A DNA stretch of 64,000 bases, taken from Datisca glomerata. Taxonomy: Eukaryota; Streptophyta; Magnoliopsida; Cucurbitales; Datiscaceae. Both the position numbers and the translations under genes were made by a program. The notes below the pieces were generated by a model, which worked only from the letters and a program-made list of their open reading frames with translations, was not told where the DNA came from and made no database searches. The stretch covers positions 2,356,001-2,420,000 of the forward strand of contig QANY01009387.1 of NCBI GenBank assembly GCA_003255025.1, read 5' to 3'. Below are positions 35,421-46,896 of this stretch, piece by piece; within the stretch, counting starts at the first letter, position 1; each line of letters begins with the position of its first letter.

Positions 35421-36857
35421 CTCGACAATAGGAACAAAGATATATACTGAGCATTATAACTAGTAAGATAAGGATAAAGCCCTTTGATGAGCACTTCAGT
35501 TCAATGTCCAGAGCAAGAACGCATGGATATGTGATAAAGGAAGGTCCTCTGGCAAAAAACCAAAGGAATTCAACTTGATTTCTAAATCACTAGATCATGA
35601 AAAAGCCCCAAATAGGAGAAGGCATGTTCGACTAAATGTCAAAAGGTAAACCCTCAAGGTGAGAAAGGTTCGCCCAACCAGACTTCCCAGAAGGGAACAC
35701 TCAGAAGGCTTTATGAAGGTCGTGATATGTGTGTATGACCCCCGACCTATTAAAAAGGCAACCAGTTGGACAAGATCAAGTCCACTAAAAAAGATCAAGG
35801 CCTTTTAAGGACCATTCCAACTCAGGATCACAAGCCTGAGTCAGTAAATTTAGTAGAGATATAAAGCCCGAAATAATGGTTGGAACAACCACGCTGCTCA
35901 GGATAAGAGCCTCATCCAGACCAAATTAAAGCTCGACTGAGGAAAAATAAAACTATATCTACTTGAGGTATGTTTGCGACAAGAAATAGGCAAAAGGCAA
36001 AAATTAATAAATGAGCCAGAGGTAAAGGAAGATTATTTTCATTAATAAACAGATGGCTATAAGTAGAAGTGAAAGTATAAAAAATCTCCTCGGTTAAGGG
36101 AACAAGCCCCTCCTAGGCTAACTTTTAAAGGAAAAGACTGGTAAAGACCCCCTACGTCTGGGTCGGTGGTCACAGGATTTCCACAGCTTTTTTAAACTCT
36201 TCTGAGGAGTGGAAGGCTTCGGTCACCTGTTGACCAAGGATCACGATGACTTGGTCTGATACCCACATTAACTCTGGATAAAAGAGTATTCAAACCAAGT
36301 GCAACATATAATTTCCAAGCTGAGGATAAAAAAGCCTCAATCTCTCCCACTTAAGGAGAAAGGGCAAGGAAACATTCATCCTCAGGTTCTAGATGATCCC
36401 AAAGGATATGATTGCAAGGGCTGTGATTTACGCGCTCCAAAGGTATGCAGTAGTAAGCCGCTAGTGGTCTGAAAGGATGAGGACAATGAAAGAAGGGAGT
36501 AGGCAATGACCAGTAAAGTTGCTTTGGAATGGACGAAGCCACCGACTGAGTCATAGGCCTTTTCAAGAGAGATGTTTCTACAACCATGGGTTGGTAACCA
36601 ACGCAGACAAATGATTCACCACACATGTTTATCGACGACAAGGAAATCATCACGAACGAAACATCAATGACTTTGAGGCACGACATTCAAGAGATGATGG
36701 GGAGGGAAATGACAGTCATGAAAAAAGGGATGATCCTGGAGGAGAACCTCTAGAAAGGAAGAAGCCTCCGAAGGAGGGGGGAGATTATCATTCTTCCAAA
36801 GGAATTAAGGGTATGGACAAAGGAGAATGAAGGTTTCAACTATGTAAGGATGACGGT
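35421..36857. other. Retroelement-like remnant, nothing identified
   Basis: Mixed composition with no domain recognised. Long frames on minus (36686-36351) show no family motif. It is likely part of the same decayed gypsy element as 32.2-35.4 kb. Confidence 0.35.
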
Positions 36858-36951
36858 GATGAAGAAAATGAAAACAAATATCACCCATTCATAGGCCTTA
36901 AGAAGGGAGACCATCATTTAATGGGTGATCTTTGTTTTCATTTTCTTCGTC
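36858..36951. repeat. Inverted repeat with 32-bp arms
   Basis: Arms 36858-36889 and 36920-36951 match at 30 of 32 positions in reverse complement (core GAAGAAAATGAAAACAAA), separated by 30 bases. The transcript would form a near-perfect hairpin. No gene is attached. Confidence 0.8.
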
Positions 36952-39358
36952 ATGCTTCCTTCCCTCGTCTTTGCATTCTTTATTTGTATTTTTCAGACGA
37001 CCAGGCAACAATGAACTCTATCCGGAGGGGAGACAACCCAAGGATTACTGTTCATCAACAAACTATAAGGCCAAACCTGATTACATTCAATAACGGTAGA
37101 GTGGTGTGTTTATTGTGGGCCAATTAAACATATTGGCAAGGACTTTGATGTGACTGATGTCAAATAACATGAAATCTTATTTGATAGGTTTTGATTGCTA
37201 CTTTAAATTAGATAATATTAAACTAATATAAAGCATGCGTAAAATGTTGATTGTTAGTAGGTGCTTCACTAAAACCACTCTGAACCAACCACTTGTAAAG
37301 CTCATTGTAGGCGTAATGATGATTATGACATGATGAAGTAGAGCTTCGACCTGGGTAGTATCTAGATGAGCGCTCCGTTGAATGATCTGTCGAGTTGTTT
37401 AGTGCATGATCATGAGGCGTCAATGCGCCAAGGGATATGGGGCCGACCATATGCGATTATGTTGGCATGAGTCTCTGGACACATGGGATGCATACGATAG
37501 ATGTGTATAAAAAATTAAGTTTTGAAACATACTCTAACATTTTATTTTCTAATAGAGGAATGTGGACGATGGGGACATGTAAGGTCATGGCATAGTAGGT
37601 GATTCAGGTTATGTCTAACACGATGGAGTTATGTCTGATTTTTGGGCTTAAATATCTACTGTCTAGCAAAAGAAATTAAAAAGGTTATTCTTTATTAAAA
37701 AGTCGATCCAGACTATTAGTTTTGATCTACGACCTAAATCAGACGAAAATTGTTGGAAAAATGTGAATTAAATGGCTTTTAATTCCATTTTGAGATTTGA
37801 GGTTTGATTTTGAGTGAGATCCACATCTTATTTTTTTCATGATCATTGCGAATTTGTGTTCTCTTTCGTAAGAACTTCGAAATGGTATACTCACTTTTAG
37901 GTGAATGCGGTGTTTGGGTGAATGATTAATTAATGCTCAAGTGCACGCATGGAGTTGGAAAAATTGTCACAAAGTGTATTGGATTACACTTGCCCGACAT
38001 TGGAAAACGGATTAAGACTCATTCTTGTATACATATGATTGCCCTCACCAAATGGATAACCATATATAGCCAAGATCATGTTCTCTCGTGCACCTGCGCA
38101 GGGGGTACAAAATCAGTAGTCATGATCTTTTGGCTCGGTTTGGTCTTGAACTTTTGTGCAATTTCAGTCTTCTCACGTTTTCTTTAGCTTCTCGGTTCTG
38201 AGATTTTGTCTAGTTGTTTTAGTTTTCAGTTCAGTGTGGTAGGGTTCGAGTATGTGTTCAGTTCGTCTTGGAAGATGAATCTGTTTTAAGACAAATGACA
38301 ACATCCTCAGTATCAAATTTCCCTATTGAGATTATGTAAGTTTTTAAATTTGTAATTGTAATTTTCAAATGACATTATGTATTTATATGAGAAAATGCAT
38401 ACTAAGTAAAACAAAAATCACCTCCGTTTAAAAAAAAGTTATTCAAATTCTCTGAGAAGGCCGAGTGGATTTTCCCTTTACCAGTACTTGGGAGTTGAGG
38501 CATTTACTTAATCAGTAAGTTGTATTACAAATATCTTTCGGTAGGTTGAGAAAACGCCTGGTTCAAAGTAAAAAGAAAAGTGCTGTGCATAATGATGAAA
38601 TGATCAGTTTCTTCGTCCGATCGCCATTCCTTATGGAAATTTTGACACATCTTTTAATAAAATAACAACCACAAATTTAATTTGTCCTTCTAAGACTTAA
38701 CCTGCAAGGCGCCTACTAATTGCATCATTTTCTATGACCAAAAAAGTAGGAAAGTTAAACACATACGACAAGTTGTGGGATAAGGGATGTTTTAAAATGC
38801 TCAAAAGCCTTGTGCAATTGTGCCAAATTACAGGTTGTAAAGGTCCTTAAATTGATTTAAGTAACAAAAGCTGAGTTAGTCTCTCTCAACATCCCAACTA
38901 GCTGCTTCATTCATTATCAATACTATCTTTGAACATGGAAACAAAACAAACTCTAGAAACAGTAATTGCATCAAAACGTTAACAAACATATGCCACTGCA
39001 CGTTATTCCCTTCTTTTTTTTCTTTTTTCTTTTTTGTCATTCCCTTCTTTTGTTTTGCTTTAGCTAATGAGTATAATCCATGTGCCCAAACGTTTAATCA
39101 TTTCTAAATTATTTAAATCTTTGGGTGGGCAGCAGATCATTCCCAAGTTCTGATCGTACCCAACAAGAAATTTCCTATACTCCTGAAGTACTAATTCTTA
39201 AATACTTATGCGGACGGATTGTCTAAGTCTACTTGATTGTTGCCTACACTTCTCATCGGTGGTTCTATGACAAGCTTGAAAAGTGGTTTACACCTATAAT
39301 CAGGTGGTGGATTCGTCCTCTTAAGACCTCCATTCTTAGGCCTATTAGTGACATTTGA
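36952..39358. other. Intergenic DNA, nothing recognised
   Basis: AT-rich. Short frames at 37223-37450 (minus) and 37933-38187 (plus) have no family I know. No tRNA or other RNA gene was seen. Confidence 0.4.
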
Positions 39359-39403
39359 CCCCCCCCCCCCCCCCCCCCCCCCCCNCCCCCCCCCCCCCCC
39401 CCC
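39359..39403. repeat. Poly-C run with one N
   Basis: Forty-five positions, all C except an N at 39385. A poly-Gly frame on minus across it is an artefact. The length of the run and the N point to an uncertain assembly spot. Confidence 0.95.
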
Positions 39404-39879
39404 GGTTTGACATCTATGGGAGCATTTCTTCTACCCATATGCCTACTTGCCGACCCCCTGAGGGCTTGTTTTGACTGGAGATTGTTTCTCCTAGTAATCT
39501 GAATATTTTTTCTTTTGAGATTGTTCCCTTTAAAAACCCCTTCCCTAACTCTAGGGCCACCAATCATTTTTGTTAAGACCTTGCTAGAATGACTCCTCTT
39601 GCTCAGTTTCCAAGTGAACATGGATACTGTTTGTCCTTGTAAACACTAAACTGAATCATTATCGAAGAGAAATTCTCATTTGCTTCTCATATTCTTCTAC
39701 TATGGGTTTTCTATAGTTTAAAAATTGGTATATGCCAGTTACTTCTTATTTATTTATAACTCTGGTCATGGTATTGTCCTATAAGTTTATTACTATCAAA
39801 TTTAGCCATGATTGATATTTTCTATTATCTTCCTTCATGGACAATCCATGTCACCCTCATATCAAACTTCTAACCGAGG

Positions 39880-40130
39880 CAGGATAATTTGCGAGGACCT
39901 GTTGGTCAAAGGAAAGGGGGTCCTGATTTCATGACAGAGCCGTATGATGCGAGAGTGTCATATACGGTTCCTTTTGAGAAGGGTGTGATACCACCACCTA
40001 TCAAGCCCGTTGAGCAGTCCACAGAGTTGCATCCCTACTCACTTGGTCCATGCACATCGCTCTCTAGAAGGTTGTCCGCCTATCCTAAAATCTTAATAGA
40101 GCAAAAGACTTTGTGGCAACAACCATAATG
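39880..40130 (+). other. Probable organelle-derived segment with group II intron domain V
   Basis: 39937-39970 is a 34-nt stretch with the form of a group II intron domain V: the first arm GAGCCGTAT pairs with the last arm ATACGGTTC around a short upper stem and a GAGA-type loop. Plant mitochondrial introns carry near-identical domain V sequences, so a mitochondrial origin is likely. The flanking text to about 40130 may be domain VI plus exon, but I could not name the gene. Confidence 0.55.
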
Positions 40131-40577
40131 AAATATTATTTAATCGAAATGCCGTGTTAGGTGCACCTATCAGAATTGGAACATGCCAATTACCATCACT
40201 TAACCCATTAACATTCATTGCGTCATCTAAGTCATCTTGTGGATGCATTCGAGAGTCATCAAGTCGTCTCTCACGTTAGACTTTTGTCATTCTTCTTAAG
40301 TTTGTCCCACCGGACATGTAAAAAAACATGCTACTCCAGTTTAGTTTTACATAAGCATGACAACCACTTCTAAAAGGAAAACAAATAGTTTTTTATACTT
40401 AAATAAACTAGACTTTAGGGATTAAGGGAATAAAACGATAGAAAACAAACTGAAAAATGAAATGCTTTTATATTGAAGCGATTGTCTAAATACAGAAATA
40501 GTACAAGTAGGCTTGTAAAAAACTTAAATGTATAAACAATACAGAAATGCAAGTATGTTTGAAAGAACTTTAAGTGT

Positions 40578-40897
40578 TGTAGAAATGATGAACCTGTCTG
40601 GTTCTGATCTTTGGGAAGTGATGAGCTTCAGAGATGATGAACCCTTTTTGGTTCTGATCTGTTATTGAAGATAAAATTATGTTTGTTTACAATGAGGGAT
40701 GATGTATATATACAAGTGATTCTAACGGTTGCCTATGATCTCCTATGAATCCAACGGATGCCTACTTGTAGCCTGAAATCATTTTTTACCAGAAATGGTT
40801 AGACATCTACTGTGTTTGGGAAAGTCTCTGTTCTGCTTCCCTCTTTTGCCTATGATGAAGATTTTCTTCTGAGGCTGCAGCTTTTCCTTCTTCAACA
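40578..40897 (-). repeat. 3' LTR of the copia element
   Basis: 320 bp, on minus from TGTTGAAGAAGG to TTTCTACA. The first 91 bases also encode the last part of the polyprotein, whose stop lies at 40809-40807. Confidence 0.95.
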
Positions 40898-43800
40898 CTC
40901 CCCCTCAAGTTGGGTTCGTATAGGTTGATCGAACCTAACTTGTCAAGTATTCTTTGGAGGTTATTTTTGTCAAGAGCTTTGGTGAAGATGTCGGCTAGCT
41001 GGTCTTCACTACGTACAAAGGGAATGGTGATTTCTCCAGACTGTACTTTCTCTCTTATGAAATGACAGTCCACTTCAATATGTTTGGTTCTCTCATGAAA
41101 AACGGGGTTCATTGCAATATGACGTGCTGCTTGGTTGTCACAGTGCATCTCCATTGGTTTTCTTATCTCAACCTTCATGTCTTGAAGGAGATGTTTAATC
41201 CATGTGAGTTCGCTAGCAGTGGAGGCCATGGCTCTGTATTCTGCCTCCGCACTTGACCTTGCTACAACAGTTTGTTTCTTGCTCTTCCAGGTCACTAGGT
41301 TCCCACCTACAAAGACACAAAAGCCTGTTGTAGATTTTCTGTCGTAACTACCTGCCCAGTCAGCGTCAGTGTATCCAGCAACGGAGTTTGTCCCGGTTTT
41401 CTTCATCCATATCCCTTGGCCGGGAGTTCCTTTAAGGTATCTGAGTATCCTTTCTGCGGCTGCCTGATGATTTGTGCAGGGTGCATGCATGAATTGACTG
41501 ATAACGCTAACTGCAAAAGTGATATCTGGTCTTGTGACCGTTAGGTAAATAAGTTTTCCTACTAATCTCTGATATTGGCCTATATCAGTTATTGGTTTGC
41601 TATCATTCAGTCTTATTTTTATGTTGGTTTCCATTGGTGTGCTAGCAGGTTTTGCCCCTATCATGCCTGTTTCTTTTAACAAGTCTAAGATATATTTTCT
41701 TTGAGATAGAAACAATCCCTTCTTCGAGTGAGCTATTTCTATCCCTAGGAAGTACTTTAGTTTTCCTAGATCTTTAATATCGAACTCTCCCTTTAGAAAT
41801 TTTTGAACACTCCATATTTCATTGTGGTTATTTCCGGTGATGATAATGTCATCTACGTAGACTAAAACGATGGTAGTGGAGTTGTTCGTGTGTTTGACAA
41901 ACATAGATGAGTCCGCCGTGCTTTTGACGAAGTTAATCTTTAAAAGAGATAGGCTTAATCTTCCATACCATGCCCTTGGTGACTGTTTCAGGCCGTAGAT
42001 AGCCTTCTTTAATCTACATACCAGAGATGGGTGTGTTGCTTTCTCGTGTCCTGGAGGTAGGGACATATATACTTCTTCTTCCAGATTTCCTTGGAGAAAT
42101 GCGTTTTTTACATCCATTTGATATAGTTCCCAGTTGAGGTTTGTGGCAACGGATAGTAGCACTCGGATTGTGTTCATTTTTGCTACTGGAGCGAACGTCT
42201 CCTGGTAATCTACTCCATATGTCTGAGTAAAGCCTTTGGCAACTAGTCGGGCTTTGTATCTCTCGATAGTGCCGTTGCTGTTGTATTTGGTCTTGTAGAC
42301 CCATTTACATCCTACGGGTTTCTTCCCGCTGGGTAGTGGGATTATGTCCCAAGTCTCATTCTTTTCCAAGGCTAGGAGTTCTTCATTCATCGCCTTTCTC
42401 CATTTAGGGTCGAGTTGGGCTTCTTGATAGGTCTTTGGCTCATCTGTTTCATCAATTTTTCCCAAGTATGCCCTGTGTTTGTTAGAGATTTTATCATAAG
42501 ATAGGAAATTTTGGATAGGGTATAAAACCTGATGAGACACGTAGTCTTTTAATCTTGCTGGGGGATGAGTTTGCCTTGTTGATCTTCTTACGATTACTGC
42601 TTCATCAGTGACAACTGCCTCATCAGTTGCTCCCCCTGAGGTAGTTGTCTCAGGCGTGGTTGATGTGTTATCCTGTTCCTGTCTTATGATATCGGAGGAA
42701 ATAATACTGTTAGGTAGCGGAAGTGTTTTGTGGTGGTTATGGTTGTCGGAGTCCTTTGGGTAATAGGATTCTAGTTCTAAGAATTGTACATCGCGTGAGA
42801 TGTAGAGTTTATGGTTTGTTGGGTCGTAGCATTTATACCCCTTTTTTTCAGCGGAATACCCCAAGAATAGGGTTTTGACTGCGGTTTTGTCCAATTTATC
42901 AATTTTTGGAATGTGTACGTAGCATGTACATCCAAAGACTCGTATGTGATCAAGATTAATTTTCCTACCCTTGAGAATTTCTATAGGGCTTTTCAGATGC
43001 AATTTTACGCTGGGTAATCGATTGATAAGGTATGTTGCTGTAAGTATTGCGTCTGACCAGTACCGTTTGGGTACGTTATTTTGGAGGAGGAGAGCCCTAG
43101 TCATTTCAAGAAGGTGTCGGTTTTTGCGTTCTGAGACACCATTTTGTTGTGGGGTGTGGATACAGGTGGTTTGATGTCGTATACCGTTTTGTTTAAAGAA
43201 CTCAAAAAAGGTGTTGTTAGTATATTCGGTTCCATTGTCAGACCTAAAGATTTTTATGGTTGTTTCAAATTGAGTTTCGACTAACTTATTGAATTCTTGA
43301 AAACGACTGAAGACTTCACTTTTTGATTTTAAAAGATATAACCAGGTGGTGCGAGAGAAATCATCAATAAAGGTAACAAAATATTTGAATTTATTATACG
43401 AGTCAACTGGGGCAGGCCCCCAAACATCAGAATGGATTAATTCAAAACATCGTTTTGTCGTACTACTAGATAGTGGAAAAGGTAACCTGGTTTGTTTTGA
43501 GAGTTTGCAGACTGAGCAACTGCTAGAGTCTGAATTACAACCAAGTAATTTGTTTAGGATTTTGTCAGAGGGATGACCGAATCTCCAATGAAGTAATTTG
43601 TCCTTTTGTACTGTACTGGAGGTGGCCAGACATGTTTTGTCGGTATCTTCTAAGTAGTACAGACCGTTTCTAAATTTCCCTTCACCAATCTTCCTCCCGG
43701 TGACCCGATCCTGAAAAATTACTTTGTCAGGTGAAAATGTAACATTGCAGTTCAGGTCTTTGGTTATTTTACTGACGGATAGGAGATTGGAGTTAAAATT

Positions 43801-45159
43801 GGGGAGACAAAGTACGTTGTTAATGGTTTTTGTGAAGAGTGTGGTTGACCCTGTGCCAAAAATTGGAACTTTATTTCCATTGGCTACCGTCACGTGTTGT
43901 GGTTTTTCTAATTTAGTGAGACTGTGTAGATTTTTTGTGTTATAAGTCATGTGGTCAGAGGCACCAGAGTCTATTATCCAGTGTTCTAAGTTGTGACAAA
44001 AGTTTGCAGATTTAGAAAAATAATTGACAGTATTGCAATTAGATGAACCTGGGGTATCGCGTAAAAATTCTCCGAATTGTTTGAGCAGTGCAGCCATCTG
44101 TGCGTTGTTGTCTGGGGACAGGTCTGCCCTAATGGATCCGGATCGGTCTATTTCTTCCATTTGGTCGGGTCGGTACCCACTGCCCGAACCGGGTCCATGT
44201 ATATTATTTGCCCTGCGGTCTGGGTCGGGTCCTGACCCGTGACCCGCGCCAATAAAACCCTCGGTATAAAAGGGTGAGCGTTTCGCGGAGCCTCCTCGCT
44301 CGTCACTCTTCGCGCAGCTCCCTCGCTCGTTCTGGAACTTTCTCTGGTTCTGTCGGAGGTGAGGGTGCAGATTCCAGCACCGATCATGGGTGTGTCCTTC
44401 CTTTCGGCAGTGGCTGCATCTCACCTGCTCGCCTGGTTGTCCGCGGTGTCTTCCCCCTTCCTTAGGGTTAGGGTTTCGGAGGAAGCCGCGGGTCGCCATG
44501 GCTAGTGCTTCCCCCTTTTCATCTCTGGTACTCATGACTCGTCGCCTGGTTTCTTCTCTTTGAACTATGGCTGAGACGGTGGCAAAAGTTGGCTTTTCTG
44601 TCGACATCAAGATCTGAGCTCGGAATGCTTCGTAGCTTGAGTCGAGAGCCGTCAAGAAGTGGTAAACCATATCTTGCTCAGCCCGTTCTTGGAGTTCCTT
44701 CAGGTCAGTGGTCATCGGTCTCAAGGTTTCAAGTTCTTTGAACTTCGATTTTAAAAACCCGGTTAGCTCCGGTACTGATCTGTCCCCCTGTTTTGCTTGG
44801 GAGATCTCTCGTTTAAGTTCAAAGATTTGTGCAAAATTGTTTTGTTCACAATAGTTGCTCCGAATTTCTTCCCAGAGTTCCTGTCCTGTTTCACAAAAAC
44901 AAAAAATTTCACTGAGTTTTGGGTCTATTGAGTTTGTTATCCAGGTCATTACCTGGCTGTCCATGATGTCCCATTCTTCTGAGTTTCGGTCCGGTCTTGG
45001 CTTACTGCCATCCACGAAGCCCAGTCTGCCCCTTCCTTTCAGGCTAACTCGAGCCGCCCTGGCCCACGGTATATAGTTGTGGCCAGTGAGCAGGATGGAG
45101 GTTAGTCTGGGGTTGGTGTCATGGTGGTGAAGCTGGCCGGAGGTTGATGGTTCTGCCAT
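40807..45159 (-). CDS. Copia gag-pol polyprotein, intact
   Basis: 1450 codons, ATG at 45159, stop inside the 3' LTR. Order of parts: a gag_3-type N-terminus (about 15-250), CCHC zinc knuckle CSHCRKEGHTHDRC (248-261), aspartic protease site DSGA (397-400), a pre-integrase block with LLHWRFGH (522-529), integrase with Asp578, Asp641 and Glu677 (HSDVW, RSDNG, SERKN), then reverse transcriptase with Asp1016 in QMDVKNAF and the active-site YVDD at 1101-1104, and RNase H with DADWAGS, SSAEAEY and DNQAA. The order PR-INT-RT-RH defines Ty1/copia. No frameshift or stop was found, so all enzymes for a retrotransposition cycle may be made. It acts in cytoplasmic virus-like particles and the nucleus. Confidence 0.95.
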   Translation of the reverse strand: MAEPSTSGQLHHHDTNPRLTSILLTGHNYIPWARAARVSLKGRGRLGFVDGSKPRPDRNSEEWDIMDSQVMTWITNSIDPKLSEIFCFCETGQELWEEIRSNYCEQNNFAQIFELKREISQAKQGDRSVPELTGFLKSKFKELETLRPMTTDLKELQERAEQDMVYHFLTALDSSYEAFRAQILMSTEKPTFATVSAIVQREETRRRVMSTRDEKGEALAMATRGFLRNPNPKEGGRHRGQPGEQVRCSHCRKEGHTHDRCWNLHPHLRQNQRKFQNERGSCAKSDERGGSAKRSPFYTEGFIGAGHGSGPDPDRRANNIHGPGSGSGYRPDQMEEIDRSGSIRADLSPDNNAQMAALLKQFGEFLRDTPGSSNCNTVNYFSKSANFCHNLEHWIIDSGASDHMTYNTKNLHSLTKLEKPQHVTVANGNKVPIFGTGSTTLFTKTINNVLCLPNFNSNLLSVSKITKDLNCNVTFSPDKVIFQDRVTGRKIGEGKFRNGLYYLEDTDKTCLATSSTVQKDKLLHWRFGHPSDKILNKLLGCNSDSSSCSVCKLSKQTRLPFPLSSSTTKRCFELIHSDVWGPAPVDSYNKFKYFVTFIDDFSRTTWLYLLKSKSEVFSRFQEFNKLVETQFETTIKIFRSDNGTEYTNNTFFEFFKQNGIRHQTTCIHTPQQNGVSERKNRHLLEMTRALLLQNNVPKRYWSDAILTATYLINRLPSVKLHLKSPIEILKGRKINLDHIRVFGCTCYVHIPKIDKLDKTAVKTLFLGYSAEKKGYKCYDPTNHKLYISRDVQFLELESYYPKDSDNHNHHKTLPLPNSIISSDIIRQEQDNTSTTPETTTSGGATDEAVVTDEAVIVRRSTRQTHPPARLKDYVSHQVLYPIQNFLSYDKISNKHRAYLGKIDETDEPKTYQEAQLDPKWRKAMNEELLALEKNETWDIIPLPSGKKPVGCKWVYKTKYNSNGTIERYKARLVAKGFTQTYGVDYQETFAPVAKMNTIRVLLSVATNLNWELYQMDVKNAFLQGNLEEEVYMSLPPGHEKATHPSLVCRLKKAIYGLKQSPRAWYGRLSLSLLKINFVKSTADSSMFVKHTNNSTTIVLVYVDDIIITGNNHNEIWSVQKFLKGEFDIKDLGKLKYFLGIEIAHSKKGLFLSQRKYILDLLKETGMIGAKPASTPMETNIKIRLNDSKPITDIGQYQRLVGKLIYLTVTRPDITFAVSVISQFMHAPCTNHQAAAERILRYLKGTPGQGIWMKKTGTNSVAGYTDADWAGSYDRKSTTGFCVFVGGNLVTWKSKKQTVVARSSAEAEYRAMASTASELTWIKHLLQDMKVEIRKPMEMHCDNQAARHIAMNPVFHERTKHIEVDCHFIREKVQSGEITIPFVRSEDQLADIFTKALDKNNLQRILDKLGSINLYEPNLRGSVEEGKAAASEENLHHRQKREAEQRLSQTQ
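40898..40909 (-). promoter_or_regulatory. Polypurine tract of the copia element
   Basis: On minus TTGAGGGGGAG directly precedes the 3' LTR; it primes plus-strand DNA synthesis in such elements. Confidence 0.85.
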
Positions 45160-45174
45160 TTGTGTTGGTTCTCA

Positions 45175-45194
45175 GAATCACTGCTTTGATACCA
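45175..45194 (-). promoter_or_regulatory. Primer-binding site of the copia element
   Basis: On minus TGGTATCAAAGCAGTGATTC, directly after the 5' LTR; the first twelve bases fit the 3' end of initiator Met-tRNA with one mismatch to the usual TGGTATCAGAGC. Confidence 0.85.
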
Positions 45195-45514
45195 TGTAGA
45201 AATGATGAACCTGTCTGGTTCTGATCTTTGGGAAGTGATGAGCTTCAGAGATGATGAACCCTTTTTGGTTCTGATCTGTTATTGAAGATAAAATTATGTT
45301 TGTTTACAATGAGGGATGATGTATATATATAAGTGATTCTAATGGTTGCCTATGATCTCCTATGAATCCAACGGATGCCTACTTGTAGCCTGAAATCGTT
45401 TTTTACCAGAAATGGTTAGACATCTACTGTGTTTGGGAAAGTCTCTGTTCTGCTTCCCTCTTTTGCCTATGATGAAGATTTTCTTCTGAGGCTGCAGCTT
45501 TTCCTTCTTCAACA
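45195..45514 (-). repeat. 5' LTR of the copia element
   Basis: 320 bp. A TATA-like stretch (CTTATATATATACATC on minus, near 45317-45332) could be the promoter core. Confidence 0.95.
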
Positions 45515-46896
45515 GTAGTGATACTGGAAAGATTTCAAGTAACAACTTATTACTATACTACTCCTATGATTACCTCGCACTGTGAATCGTAATCACAATT
45601 AAATTGCCTTACTCCTAAAATAGAATTGAAGTGTGTAATTTTGATTTTGGTGAAGTGTGTGTGCTTATTTCTTTTACATCGTTACCTATTGCTATATGCA
45701 TTTTGTGATAATCGTTGCATGCACAACGGCTAGCATCATTTATAACTGAAAGAAAGCCACGTTTAGCTTTTCTCCTCCGACGAGAAACACTTTCCTCTAG
45801 CATCATTTGTTCTTCTTCTTTGTCTCCATCAACGATCTACCCTCTGTCTAAGTTCTAGGCTAACACTTGACACATTTTTTAGCTTTAGATGCTTGATTGC
45901 GTGGCCCTTACATGATTTTGAGACATGACAAATATTTAAAATATTGTCTTTGATGTGAGTGTGTGAGGTTATACTCTACGCTTATTTACAAAAGAAATGG
46001 GCAAACTGAAAAGATGAAACAATACCAAACTCTGATATATAGGTTGCAACTGCACTCTCACTTATTTACAAAAGAAATGGAACTTCTCGACGTTTGGATA
46101 ACAACTATCGAGGGCAGTTTACCCGTTTGAGGTTGTCGATCTAATTCAGACAATCCGCAAGGGTAAACTGAAAAATAAAAAAAAAGTTTTTAAATTTTTT
46201 TTTTCAATTTGTAGAATAGCCTGATATAGAGGTGTGTGCAGGATGACGTCGTGGATGAGATTTAGAAACTTTTTGTCTCGTCTCAATCTAAACGTGACAA
46301 GATGAGATAAGCTGCAATTTGGGACAGGATGAGACGAACCATGAGATGATATGTCCATTTGTGTCTTGTCCCATCCTGCTCGAGAGAGACATTAATTTTT
46401 TGTCATGTCCCCGTCAAGTATAACAATCATGCCCTATCCCACTCGGTTCAGAATAATTTTACAGGACAAGAGGAGTTTCTCAAAACCTTTGCACATCTTT
46501 AGTCTGATTTGAGCCGTTCAGATGTGATCGGATGACCTAAATGACGAAAATGGTTGGAATTACCCAAACATTGGTTTGGAAATCAGGGAATAAATAGAAA
46601 TTATAAGGAAGAGTAACCTGTGACAAAAAGGTAATATGAAGAGTAAAAGGAGAAATTGAATTTCCAGCAATTTTTCCGACCTTAATTTGAAAAACCAGAA
46701 GATAAGAATGAATTGGTGGTTAATCGACACATTCATGCTAAGGGATCGTAAGTTTGAGGCATAATATTATCTTTGAAGATTAATTAGTGATGACAGCCAT
46801 CGGTGGAGGAAATTGTCGAGGTAGAGAGACCAGATAGATAAAGAGGTTGAAGTCAGATAAGAAGAGCCATTGTGGACAAAATTAGATAAAGAGGTT
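45515..46896. other. Intergenic DNA, nothing recognised
   Basis: No gene recognised. About 46210-46450 is rich in GGATGAGACGA-like and CTTGTCCCATCC-like words in opposite orientations, perhaps a decayed MITE. Confidence 0.35.

Larger units (their letters stand above)
40578..45514 (-). mobile_element. Intact Ty1/copia LTR retrotransposon
   Basis: Two 320-bp LTRs (45195-45514 is the 5' LTR and 40578-40897 the 3' LTR on minus), each TG...CA. They differ at three sites only, all transitions (40713/45330, 40726/45343, 40781/45398), about 0.9 percent. Next to the 5' LTR is TGGTATCAAAGCAGTGAT, complementary to initiator Met-tRNA; before the 3' LTR is the polypurine tract TTGAGGGGGAG. A single full-length ORF lies between. 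The flanking 5-mers are AGTGT and GTAGT, so no clean target duplication is visible. Confidence 0.95.

Noticed and set aside
37223..37450. Minus open frame (YNELYKWLVQSGFSEAPT)
   Set aside because: Looks protein-like but short, unassigned and without neighbours.
39265..39621. Minus frame with a poly-Gly run
   Set aside because: Crosses the poly-C run with an N, an unreliable spot.
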